Of a stretch of DNA of 64,000 bases, positions 30,319-41,000 are shown piece by piece (position 1 is the first letter of the stretch; each line of letters begins with the position of its first letter). The notes under the pieces are model-generated. The model was given only the letters and a program-made list of their open reading frames with translations, had not been told where the DNA came from and did not search any database. The translations under genes were made by a program, and so were the position numbers. Origin of the DNA: Daphnia carinata. Its lineage: Eukaryota > Arthropoda > Branchiopoda > Diplostraca > Daphniidae. The stretch is from NCBI RefSeq assembly GCF_022539665.2, contig NW_026712480.1, positions 1-64,000 on the forward strand. Direction: 5' to 3'.

Positions 30319-33300
30319 ATGACACCCTGTTGTTTTTGTCAGCAGAATCACATACACCACAGGTGTATGGTAAATACCCCGCAATTCAGACGAACGCTCT
30401 GCGAGCGAGAGAACCGTTGTTTGAAATGCCTCGGCAGATCGCATCGGACGGAACACTGCGTAGCCAGGGTCCCGTGTAGGAATTGCGGGAGTATAGACCA
30501 TAGCCCAGCGCTATGCCTGTCAAGACAAAGACAATACGGGCCAGTCAGACCACAGTCCCCGCAAAGGCCGATGAACAGATCGGTAACGATAGATACCAAC
30601 GTGAATTGTGCGCAGGCAACCTCGATCGGACTGCCCACGTTCACGGCGGTATTACAAGGAAAAAATAACAGGAAAATAAAAGTGCTAGGTCTGATAGATT
30701 CGGGGAGCGAGAAAACGTTCATCCGACAGAGTCTGATCAGACGATTAAAAGCGGACGAAGAAGACGAAGGAGAGATAAGTGTGAACACGTTTGGGTCAGA
30801 CCAAGCGGAGAGATCGGTGCTAAAGACCTATAGCATATGGATGGTTCCCGAAAGACAGGGAAAAATAAAAATTAAAGCTACGGCGATAAAATATGTGGCG
30901 AAAGCAACCCCTAAGGTCCGGTCAAAATTAGTGGAGATTTTGACGGAACAGGGGGAGAAGATCGCGGACGAAAGACATTTGAGATCAGACAATAAAACAG
31001 AGTTTGACATGATAATAGGGTGCGACTATTATTGGCAAATTCTAAAACACCAGACAAAACAGGGTCCAGATGACTCAGTGGCATGTGCCAGTAAGCTGGG
31101 GTGGATCATTTTTGGAGCACCCACAGCAGGAAATCCGAGAGAAGTGTCGGCAAACATTGTTACACAGGCCGACGGAAAGAAAGCGATGGTAGATTTCAAG
31201 GAATTCTGGGCCTTGGAACACATGGGAGTTACGCCCCAAGAGTTAGAGGACCCGGGGTTCCTGAAAAATTATCAGGAGACCATAAAGAAAGATCAGACGG
31301 GCAGATATGAGATTCTGTTCCCGTTTAAAAATAACAGAAGGTCGATGGAGACCAACAAAAACATAGCTTCGATAAGATTGACGGGGCTGTTGAAAAAAAT
31401 GAAACGGGAGGACAGAATGGCCTACCACGAAGTTTTTCAACAGTACCTCGAGAAAGGCTACATAGAGGTAGCTGATAAAAATTACACAGGGGCATGTACG
31501 TATTTACCGCACAGACCGGTGATAAAGACAGAGGCGGCAACCACCAAGATCAGACCGGTGTTTGACGGTTCGGCCCACCAACAGAATAGGCCTAGCCTGA
31601 ACGATCTGTTGGAGACCGGGCCGAACCTAAACCCGGAGCTCTTGGCAGTGCTGCTCAGATTCAGGCAGAACGAGATAGCGTGGATGGCGGACATCACGCA
31701 AGCATTCCTACAGATAGGAATACAGAAAGAACACGGACAGATAGTCCGATTTCTATGGATAAAAGACCCGAAAGATGATAACTCGGAATGGATAGAATAC
31801 AGGTGGAAGAGAGTACCTTTTGGACTCTCGAGTAGCCCATTCATCTTACGAGCAGTTATATTAAAATGCTTGGATGAGCATAAAGATGAATACTTAGAGC
31901 TGGTGGGAAAGCTGGGCGCGCAGTTATATGTGGACGATTGGTTGGGGGGAGCAAGTAGCATTCCCCAAGCAATCGAAGCGATAACGCAAGCCCAGAAAAT
32001 ATTTAGTTCGGCCAAAATGGAGCTTCGAAAGTGGACGACAAACAGCGTGGCACTGAGAGAACAGTTGCACGCGTTACAGTTTCAAAAAGGGGAAATAACG
32101 ATGGGAGACAGTACAGAAAAAGCAGTCAAAGCACTGGGAGTCACATGGGATCCGGAGACGGACTCATTTCGATTCAAGCCAGAAAAAATAATAGAAGAGG
32201 CCGAAGAGATGAGCAAGAGGCCGACGAAAAGGAAGTTGTTCAGCCTTGCGCTGAAAGTCTTCGACCCGCTGGGATTAATATCGCCGGTAACGGTGGTAGC
32301 GAAGATTATCATGCAGAAGGTCTGGATAGACAAGACAGGCTGGGATGAACCAGTGTCGGCAAGCATAATGCCACACTGGGAGACGTTCATTAAAAGTTTG
32401 TCGGACCTCAAGAACACAAAGCTGGGACGGTGGACTGGAGAGATCCGTTCACCGAGACTACACTTGTTTTGCGACGCGAGTGATGACGCATACAGTGTAG
32501 CCGCATATCTGGAGAACGGAGAAGATACAAAGCTGTTATGCAGCAAAACCCGGATAGCACCGGACCCCAAAAAATCAGTGTCGACCCCCAGACTGGAGCT
32601 GCTCAGTAATCTGCTGGCAGTCAGACTGGGGGAATACATTGAAAAGTCTCTGGGACGGTCGTTTGAGAAAACACTGTGGACGGACTCGGCGATAGCCTAC
32701 TGGTGGATGAAAGGCGAATCGGGCCGTTGGAAACAGTTAGTCCACAACCGGGTGACAGAAATCAGGGAGAAGATCGACATAGGGTCGATAAGGCACTGTC
32801 CGGGAGTTCAGAACCCGGCAGATATAGCATCGAGAGGGGCTTCAGTGAGCCAGCTGAACCATAAGAAAGATTGGTGGTCAGGCCCAGAGTGGCTGAACAA
32901 AAAAGAGAATTGGCCGAGGAATCCAGCCCAAATGGAGCAGGATTGTACAGAAGAAATCAGGAAAGAGGAAAAACTGAAAGAAATAACACAATGTAGTGTT
33001 TCGATGTCAAAGGAAAAAGAGTGGTACGAAAACTATAGTTCGTTGCGTACGATAATCAGAATCTGGGCGACAGTGAAGAGAGCGGTGAAGAGGTTTAAGG
33101 GAGAACCGAATCCCGAGACACCGCTGGCGGAAGTGTCGGGTGGCGCCGACAAGAAACAGTTCAACATCCTCGCAGCAGAAGAGGTAGAACAAGCGGAGTT
33201 AGATCTATGGCGGAAGATGCAAAATGACGCATACAAAGATGAAAGGGAAGCCATAAAAGAGAAAAAACCCTGGAAAAATGATAAGTTGAGAAAGCTGGGA

Positions 33301-34704
33301 TTGGCCTGGGACGAGAGAAACGGGCTAATCAGGTGTTACGGCCGCCAAGAAAACTGGTTGCGGCTTAACGGTAGAGAGGCGGTAATCCTGTTGCCAGAAA
33401 ACCATTATTTGACGGGCAAACTCATAGAGCAGACGCACGAACGGTTGCTGCACACTGGAGTAAGGACGACGATGGTGGAGGTACGGCGAACGTTTTGGAT
33501 TCCAAGACTAAGGCAAACGATCAAGAAAGAATTGAAAAGGTGCATGAAATGTCAGAAACTAGATTCGAGACCGTTCAACGAAGTCCCGGCTCCACTACCG
33601 GTAGATCGACTTCAAATGGCGAACCCGTTTAATGTAACGGGGATAGACTTTGCGGGACCATTCCCGATAAAACTGACGGCAAGAGGTGGACAAGCGAAGG
33701 CCTACATTTGTTTGTTCACGTGTGCGGTAACAAGAGCCGTGCATTTAGAAATGACCACAGACTTGGAGACGGCATCCTGTATTTTTGCACTGAGAAGGTT
33801 TTTTGCGAGAAGAGGGGTGCCGAAAGCCATGTATTCAGATAACGCGAAATCATTCAAACAAGCCGCGAAATACCTGAGAGCGGCGTACAAAAGTGAGAAC
33901 GTGTATAATACACTGGTGGACCTAAATGTCAAGTGGAGATTCTCCCCGAGCTTGGCCCCTTGGTGGGGCGGGTTCTGGGAGCGGATGGTCCAGACAGTGA
34001 AGAGACTATTATACAAAACGTATGGGAACGAGTGTCTGGAATATGACCTGTTCCAAACGGTGTTAACCGAGATTGAAGATACGATAAACACGAGGCCATT
34101 AACGTATGTCTCTGACGACGATAATGAACCTCTAACGCCGAAGCATTTGATCACAGGCTATAGACAAAATCAAAAACACCCGGTAGACGAGGAGGAGAGA
34201 GAATATTCAGACAGAATACGTCTAACCAAGCGGGAGAAAACTAGAAGAAACCTGCTAGCAAATTGGTGGGGAGATTTCTATAAAGAATATGTGGCAGACC
34301 TCGAGAAGTTCCACTGTCCAACGCCGGGTAGAACAAAACAAGTTGAGGTTGGACAAGTGGTGCTGATACACGACGAGAAATCCAAGAGAACGAAATGGAA
34401 AGTAGGAAGAGTGGCCAAATTATACCCGGGCTCAGACAACAAGTTCAGGAGGGTGGCAGTATTAATTGCAGATAAGGTTTCAGGGAAAGGGTCAATACCC
34501 ATATACCGGGACATTAAGTGTCTCTACCCGTTAGAGTTACACGCGGGGACGATAGACGATGACCATCAAAATACTTCACCGTTCCAAGACACTGAAGACT
34601 TGGACAGTTCGGACTCGGAGTTGGACGAGGGTCCAACGGGGGGAGTATCGGAAAATCCGACGTCCAACACTGTCCAAGGGGACGGTGAAGAGATAGACGA
34701 GTAG
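30319..34704 (+). CDS. pol region of element X (C-terminal gag knuckles to integrase)
   Basis: An open 1461-codon frame corresponding to residues 461-1921 of the intact copy, with only scattered substitutions. The CCHC knuckles, DSGS protease, YVDD, RNase H acidic residues, HHCC zinc site and DDE of integrase all remain. The ATG at 30319 is internal to the polyprotein, so it is probably not a natural start. With gag broken, the copy is most likely non-autonomous. The stop lies 58 nt inside the right LTR. Confidence 0.92.
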   Translation: MTPCCFCQQNHIHHRCMVNTPQFRRTLCERENRCLKCLGRSHRTEHCVARVPCRNCGSIDHSPALCLSRQRQYGPVRPQSPQRPMNRSVTIDTNVNCAQATSIGLPTFTAVLQGKNNRKIKVLGLIDSGSEKTFIRQSLIRRLKADEEDEGEISVNTFGSDQAERSVLKTYSIWMVPERQGKIKIKATAIKYVAKATPKVRSKLVEILTEQGEKIADERHLRSDNKTEFDMIIGCDYYWQILKHQTKQGPDDSVACASKLGWIIFGAPTAGNPREVSANIVTQADGKKAMVDFKEFWALEHMGVTPQELEDPGFLKNYQETIKKDQTGRYEILFPFKNNRRSMETNKNIASIRLTGLLKKMKREDRMAYHEVFQQYLEKGYIEVADKNYTGACTYLPHRPVIKTEAATTKIRPVFDGSAHQQNRPSLNDLLETGPNLNPELLAVLLRFRQNEIAWMADITQAFLQIGIQKEHGQIVRFLWIKDPKDDNSEWIEYRWKRVPFGLSSSPFILRAVILKCLDEHKDEYLELVGKLGAQLYVDDWLGGASSIPQAIEAITQAQKIFSSAKMELRKWTTNSVALREQLHALQFQKGEITMGDSTEKAVKALGVTWDPETDSFRFKPEKIIEEAEEMSKRPTKRKLFSLALKVFDPLGLISPVTVVAKIIMQKVWIDKTGWDEPVSASIMPHWETFIKSLSDLKNTKLGRWTGEIRSPRLHLFCDASDDAYSVAAYLENGEDTKLLCSKTRIAPDPKKSVSTPRLELLSNLLAVRLGEYIEKSLGRSFEKTLWTDSAIAYWWMKGESGRWKQLVHNRVTEIREKIDIGSIRHCPGVQNPADIASRGASVSQLNHKKDWWSGPEWLNKKENWPRNPAQMEQDCTEEIRKEEKLKEITQCSVSMSKEKEWYENYSSLRTIIRIWATVKRAVKRFKGEPNPETPLAEVSGGADKKQFNILAAEEVEQAELDLWRKMQNDAYKDEREAIKEKKPWKNDKLRKLGLAWDERNGLIRCYGRQENWLRLNGREAVILLPENHYLTGKLIEQTHERLLHTGVRTTMVEVRRTFWIPRLRQTIKKELKRCMKCQKLDSRPFNEVPAPLPVDRLQMANPFNVTGIDFAGPFPIKLTARGGQAKAYICLFTCAVTRAVHLEMTTDLETASCIFALRRFFARRGVPKAMYSDNAKSFKQAAKYLRAAYKSENVYNTLVDLNVKWRFSPSLAPWWGGFWERMVQTVKRLLYKTYGNECLEYDLFQTVLTEIEDTINTRPLTYVSDDDNEPLTPKHLITGYRQNQKHPVDEEEREYSDRIRLTKREKTRRNLLANWWGDFYKEYVADLEKFHCPTPGRTKQVEVGQVVLIHDEKSKRTKWKVGRVAKLYPGSDNKFRRVAVLIADKVSGKGSIPIYRDIKCLYPLELHAGTIDDDHQNTSPFQDTEDLDSSDSELDEGPTGGVSENPTSNTVQGDGEEIDE

Positions 34705-35822
34705 AAGCGGAGAGGCGGGGCACTCGGAACCAGAGAGTCGGTTGCCGGGGTAAGTCCATCATGAGGCGGGAACTAACCAAGAAGTTCCCGGTGACGGTAC
34801 GAGAAATACCGGTAGACGGTAATAGATGGAATGTAAGCGGGACTTGATGCTATAAGTCCCGACGATAGAAGGTGGAGACGCTTGACTATAATATTGAAAT
34901 AACCGTACGTAGTTTACAGCTATGTAGGGCGGTCTCTGTCGAGCAAAGGCAGAAATGAATATTAAAGACACCCGATCTGGAGCCAGTTTTAGCCCAGAGG
35001 AAATGAATATTTAAAACCCATCGTGACTGGAGCCAGTTTTAGCCCAGAGGAAAGAGGTTAGTGCCGGAGAAGTAACCGACAGAGGGTCGGCCAAGGAGAG
35101 TTGGAGGTTGGAGGTCAGCGGCAGTTCCTGAGGCTGAAACGGGTGACGGAACAACGGTGACATCTACTCCAGCGTTGATATTTATGTTCGTGCTATTATA
35201 TATATCAGTCAACGGTGTTTTGTAAATTGAGTATATAAAGGCCGGTTTTGGCCGAATATAATACACACGAGTTTCACCGAAGCCCCCGGAGTCGGCTCTT
35301 CATTTCTGCTGGTAATTACTATCAAGTTTCGCTTGTTATCACTTGTGTTGCTGCCCGTCGCAACTGGCCGTCAACTTCTGCCCGGCCGCGATAAGCTGCT
35401 TCCGCCCGTCAGCCCTCTTCGTTCTGCCCGGCTCCTTTTCTCGACGGCTACAACGAAGCTGCTTTTGAAGCAATTCTCATCCGGATTGGATCCTGTTTTT
35501 GCCGTCGCTTCACTTGAAGATCCATTCGACCCGGGGGCACTCGACGCCAAGGATCGCAAGTAATCTAGCGTTTGTTATTCGTGTCCGTCATATTGGCCGC
35601 GCCCCGTCTCGGCATCGTTTTTTAGGTCGTTGACCTTAAGAGCAGTTGTCGGGCGTCATTGCGGTCCGGTCCGCCAAGTCATAGTAGCACGGCTCCCCAA
35701 CCGGCTGCCCAGACGTATCGCGGCTATTGCATTGGGTTTCAGAGAACCCAATACCACTACTTTACGCTGAGCCGGCAGACTCCGGCATTTGAGAATCGCC
35801 CGGCCAAGGGGCATGTCTCAAA
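34646..35822 (+). repeat. outer right LTR (1177 bp)
   Basis: Starts TATCGG inside the pol frame and ends TCTCAAA directly before ATAAC. TATA box at 35232-35240. The first ~970 bp are nearly identical to the left LTR. The last ~200 bp (from about 35620) differ at roughly one base in ten. Confidence 0.9.
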
Positions 35823-35943
35823 ATAACCGCTACACTATGAGGACACGTTTGTCTACCAAAGCACTCATTTCGAAAACAGATTTTAAAGCCATTACGACAA
35901 AATGGTTGCAATTTACGAGCTAGCACGAGGTTTACTAGCGTCT

Positions 35944-36016
35944 TGTTCCCACCCAGGATCGAACTGAGGACCTTCAGCGTGTTAGGCCGACGTGATAACC
36001 ACTACACTATGGGAAC
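35944..36016 (-). tRNA. tRNA-Val-AAC: tRNA-Val(AAC), array B copy 10
   Basis: Identical to the other intact copies; separated from its Asn neighbour by the retroelement. Confidence 0.95.
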
Positions 36017-36071
36017 TGAACCTCGCATATCGTCTTCAATTTATGGGAACAACTTTTTTTTAGAACATTGC

Positions 36072-36144
36072 CGCCCAACGTTGGGCTCGAACCCACGACC
36101 CTGAGATTAACAGTCTCATGCTCTACCGACTGCGCTAGCCAGGC
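36072..36144 (-). tRNA. tRNA-Lys-like (GTT), array B copy 10
   Basis: GTT anticodon and T-stem mismatch as in the other copies. An extra change in the D-stem (GCTC to GCGC, sense) makes this copy the most decayed. Confidence 0.72.
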
Positions 36145-36728
36145 ACATGTACGATTTTCAGCAAGACTTGAAACACCTGTTTTCCAATACAAAAAGATGA
36201 TGCCTCACACCATGAAGTACACCAGGAGCAGTACCGATTTCAAAATCAGCTAGCTACACCTGTTAGTCTCCAGAAATGGCATTGCGGCTCATGAATTTGG
36301 ATATTTTGAAGGAGAGATGTGCTGATAGTTTGGAAAATAAATAAAGTAAACGAATGTTTTCGTGTAAAATCGGACTGAAAAATAAGCCCGACAAAATAAG
36401 CCCGACTTTTCGGGATTGTTTTTTTCTTTCACAGACATATATAAAACAATATGAACTAGATCTAAAATTAAACGAGAAAACACGAAAATCAAATTTACTT
36501 TTAGATTGGGCTTATAGTTTTTCAAATAAATGGGAAAAAGGAATGACACATTTTTTGATGGATGTCTTCAAGAAGCAATACGAAAGGTACGTTTTCTCGG
36601 TTTGTTTCCGGTTTCATTTAAACAAACTATTAATAATTGATTTACTTATACATTTTTACTCTGTCCTTGGTAGAAGCCTAATTACAAACTTGACAAATGG
36701 CGTCCAACTGACTTTTCTCACATTATCA

Positions 36729-38058
36729 GGAAAAAATACAACTACAATAGACCGTAACAGAAAACAATTGGCATAAATGGAATGAATCCATCTCTAGGAA
36801 ACTATTAGAAAAGAATTTCTCGATTACCACAAATGCCAAATCCACATTTAAATGTTTCACACAAAAATCTTTTTGTTGGAACACAAAAGTCATTGCTCAT
36901 AAAACATAAACAAACTCCGGTCGAACGAAGAATGTTCAAAGGAAATTGCCATATCCCGCAGATTCTGGAAAAAGTAAACTAAATTGCCATCCCTGCGAAT
37001 GCTCAGCATACCATAGAGCGATGTCAAGAAACAAAAGTAAATAATTTGTGAGGCGGAAAGGAAGGCCTGTGATAACCGAATGGAGGATGTTGGAATAACA
37101 AACCCAAAGGATGCAGGAAATCTTTTTAACGCAATGCCAAGCCTTCCCATAAAGATTCTCAAATCCAATCAATTTATGCTCTCAAGCGTTGATCAGGAGA
37201 CTAACTCGAGGGGAATAGCCAAAATAGCGATCATGGTGATCATGGCCCTACATAGTGATTGTGGTTTAGATAGCAAAGAATTTTGCTTAAGATTCTCATG
37301 CTTAAGATTCACATATGTTGTTCCTTTAGGTTCAAAATTATTCTTCACAGGGTGAACGAGGTTGTTTGTTTGAGTTATCAGAACGGTAACCTGCGTTAGA
37401 TAACTTAATTTTTTTTTTTTTTTTCAATCTGGAATCAGTTATCCTTGTAATTTTTTTTTTCACATTGAATGAGAATTCTACTTTAGGAAGAGAACCTTTT
37501 TTTTACTGTTCCGAAATTTTTGTTTTTATTTTGTTTTTCCTATTTGCTTTTGGTGTTTTTTTTGTTTATTTGATTTTTTTTTCAATACTAAAAATATATT
37601 GCTTAATGATTAATTATAAATTTGGATGAACCTGCACTGACTTAACGCACCATCTTATTTTGTACCTGAGCTTCGACTACAAATAGATTATGCAAAGCGT
37701 CCAAGCGTTTTCATTGTATTATATGGTACTGGGTATGAGTATCAGATTAGAAGAAGGCAAAAAATATGACAATCCGAGACTGTAACTGAAAAATTTAGGT
37801 TAACAGGGTAGGATCGACCTGTTCAGCATTCGGCCGACAAAGTGTGGGCAAATAGAGCGTAGTGCGGATGTCCTCTTTCTTGCCTAGCATAAATGTCAAG
37901 ACTTTGTGCTTAGCCTCCTGCTCCAACTCTTCACCTAATTTTGGGTTCGTAACGCAGTGGAACCCAACCTTTCAAATGAAAGTTGCTCTTAGTATTGTAA
38001 AACTTAATTATACAAATTAACGAAACTAAGGTCACGTGTAAAAAAAATAAATATATAT
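36729..38058. other. intergenic, no convincing gene
   Basis: The left part (36890-37170, -) has two overlapping frames of 78-92 codons with hydrophobic stretches, but neither starts with ATG and I recognise no family. A broken membrane-protein remnant is possible. From 37380 to 38050 the DNA is AT-rich with many T runs and I see nothing there. Confidence 0.5.
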
Positions 38059-41000
38059 TTATTCTCCTACTATGGTTGGCTTAAAGTGACCGTATAATCC
38101 GTAGCATGATGGTCGGCACTCCTTCACAGTACTAGTTGAGAAACATTTGGCTTCGTCGGAACTGCGCACGACAACCAACGTACGTCGTATGATGCATCCA
38201 TCACTGGGTGGGGAGCTAGGAGGCGAAGGCACGGGGGTAAGAGGAAGATCGTGTTTGTTGTGGCAGGTATTTTGTTCCTCGCTGGGGAAAAAAAAATTAA
38301 TAAAATACAGGGAACACAGCTGTATTGTAAAACAAAACGACAATGATGATGATCGTTTACCGTAGCTGGCCTCGGACTTTGTCGGGGAGCCCGAAACATT
38401 GCTTTCCTTGATGGCCGTCGTTCAGTTGGTAAGAAGCGGCCATCAGAGTTCCAGATGAGAGCGTACAGCGTTGAGGATCACGCAGTTCAGAAACGGTTTC
38501 TCCGTCCATGTTACCGCAAAGGCCAATCATCTTTCCTTGGAACGACCTGGGTGCCTATCAATCAACCAATGTCTACTCAACGTCATTAGGAAACGTCATT
38601 AAATAAAACATACTTTGACAGTGACGCTACTCGATGCATCAGTTATGATATGGATATCATGTCCGTGCGACGAAAGCTTGAAAGCAGCTGGTCCGACCTT
38701 AAATAATCGAAAAACGAAGAATGAAATTAACTACTTTAAAAACCATGCAAAACCTAAAGAGGTGGCATTAATAGTTACACGCAGCTGACATGGAAGGACT
38801 ATTACAAGCCAATAAATATTGGACACTGGACTTGAACAAAATCATTGCTCTAGGATTTAGTGGAATAATCTTCACCTTATAGACTCCAATAGAAGGTCGA
38901 GAGCTGGATTGGTAAGTCATATCAGCGTGGTGGACTTCCAGTGGTTGATCCTCGGTGACGACCACATCGATTTCATTATAGCGAATCTTAAGAGTGGCCG
39001 CTGCCACTTCTAATTTGTCTCGACCAACTAATAGGGTCACAGTCTATGAAAATTTATATAGAAAAAAAAAAAGTTCTTACACAAGCTAATTGGCAGTCTA
39101 AGGTAAATCAATACCACAAACCTTGTTTTCACCGTCTTGACGCATTAACACGGCTAGTGTCTCAATGCCCGGTACAGTCATGACAACGTGTTCACAGTCA
39201 TTGATGTGCGCGTTGTACTGCACTTTGTCAAATGTTGTGATGCTATTCCTCTCCAGGCGACAGATTGCTATTTTGTTTAGTAAACATGTATGTGTTTCAA
39301 ATGAAATTCTCTCGGCAAACTTCGTCGTCAAAATTTTTTTTTTTAAATGGGAGAGTTTGAAAAACATTCTTACGAGCAAATCCGTCACTGATAGTGTTAT
39401 CAATCAATCGTTCCATCAATGAGCTCTTAGCGCTGACCGGGAATATCACGTTGGCTGTTTCGGAAAGCGGTAAGTCACGGAATAAGGTGTTGGATTGCGG
39501 TTTGTGGAACATCAGGTCAACGGCCGATAAGGATGGCTGAACTTTGGCAGAGATTCGTAACTGTTTGTTGGCGTTGTTCACTTCCACCCGATTTTCTGAC
39601 AAGTGGGCATAGAATTTGCTTTTAAGCCAGCCTTCCACGCCCAACGTGGCGTTCATCAAAATGGGTAGCATCTTCATGAATGAAACGGAAAAATTCAAAC
39701 GTTTAAAAAGCTGGATTTTCGAACGGCGAAAATGCAAATCTTGTCAGAGGAAGCATTTGTAACATACATAACCATATTTGACGACGGCGTTGTATTCGTC
39801 CAGAACAGTGGCAAGCTCTTTGACAGCCAAGCATTGCTCATGGCTAAATTCTCCTCGGGATTCGTGCATGATACAGTCACGATTTGCCGTTGAGTCCTCG
39901 ACATAGCGAATAAACGCATCGCTGCGTTTCATATTGACCTATAAAAAGAATAATTTCGTAAGTTAAATCCTTAGGTTTCAACCAATAATTTCGCAAAGGG
40001 GCTAGAAAAACGTACATCAACCGCGATTTGATGTTCCGAACACGAGTCTCCGAAACCGATATTTGCGTTCCAGGAGGCTTCCATCGGAGTATCGATCATT
40101 GTGCGACGATCCAGTGAGGGTAATCGCGGATAAGTTCCACCTCCTTCAATGCACAACTGTCAAAAACTGTCGTTAAGTTTCAAATCAACACGAATTCCGG
40201 TTAAAAATCCTACCGTAAACGGGTCTGACACTTCTTGATTGATGGGCAATTCGAGCTGAGCATTGATGGCGAGTTTGGTGCCTTCCGTTCCGTAGGCCCC
40301 GGCGAAAGAAGCACCGTAGATTTTGGCAGGCAAGCCGACCTTCTCCATAATGAGTTTAGCATCAACGTGAATGGCCGATCCTTTTGGCACGGGACCTAAA
40401 ACCTTCATAAAAACGCATAGTTATCTCTACGAATATTCATTCGTAGCTTTCATCAACTTGAAAATCATCCAGCCAGAAACAGGGTGGAACGCACGGTACT
40501 TTGTTCAGTTTTTTTTTTATATGAGGCTCCATGTTGTTTGATAGGTACTGAATGCGGTTAACTGGCTCCTTAATGGCGGCCGGTGATTTTGAACCTGTGC
40601 TGTACACTTGGGTGCCTCTATCCAACTTGTCTGCCGCATCTACCATACGTGAAACAGACACGTTGCCATCGTTATTTTTGGTGACTTCCATTTAAGAATT
40701 CGCCGTCCCCAGTTTACTCACCGATGTTTAAGAAGAACACAATTTTCGTCGTTTCCGAGGCGATTGGGTCCAGTGTGACGCGATACGATTGAAGGTGTAG
40801 CGAAGCAGGTAGCAAAGCAAAATTGGCGTCCATGAAAAATTTGGAGGGTGATTCCTGCCAAACAGATCGATGATTGGCAGCAGGGGGTAATTCTTTTTTG
40901 CTGGTCCAGTTCAGTTTTAATCCAGATATACCACCAATTGGGTGCTGATGCTGGAAATTGTCAGAACGTTAAAAAAAAACATTTGTTTTGTAGAAAAATA

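Larger units (their letters stand above)
20545..35822 (+). mobile_element. BEL/Pao LTR retrotransposon with nested antisense copy
   Basis: A 15.3-kb insertion flanked by a direct 5-bp duplication ATAAC (20540-20544 and 35823-35827). Outer LTRs are in + orientation at both ends. Inside, in order: a gag fragment on - (21721-22169), a 107-bp LTR stub on - (22170-22276), a full gag-pol on -, an accessory frame on -, a full LTR on - (28844-30019), then gag-pol on + from 30020. A second duplication GGCAA marks the inner insertion in gag: it sits as TTGCC at 21721-21725 and as GGCAA at 30020-30024. The best reading is element Y inserted antisense into element X, then inversion between opposed LTRs, then deletion of X's 5' internal region. 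Family assignment rests on DUF1759, DUF1758-type protease, Pao RT, RNase H, integrase and DUF5641-like blocks. Confidence 0.92.
35823..36728 (-). repeat. remainder of array B unit 10
   Basis: After the second ATAAC the array resumes with the 5' part of the Val(CAC) pseudogene (35823-35844), Val(AAC), Lys-like, and the array-B-specific spacer. Homology stops at CACATTATC, near 36728. Confidence 0.93.

Noticed and set aside
20545-35822. Two independent neighbouring insertions into the array
   Set aside because: The inner pair of gag ends share GGCAA and reconstitute one gag, which requires nesting.
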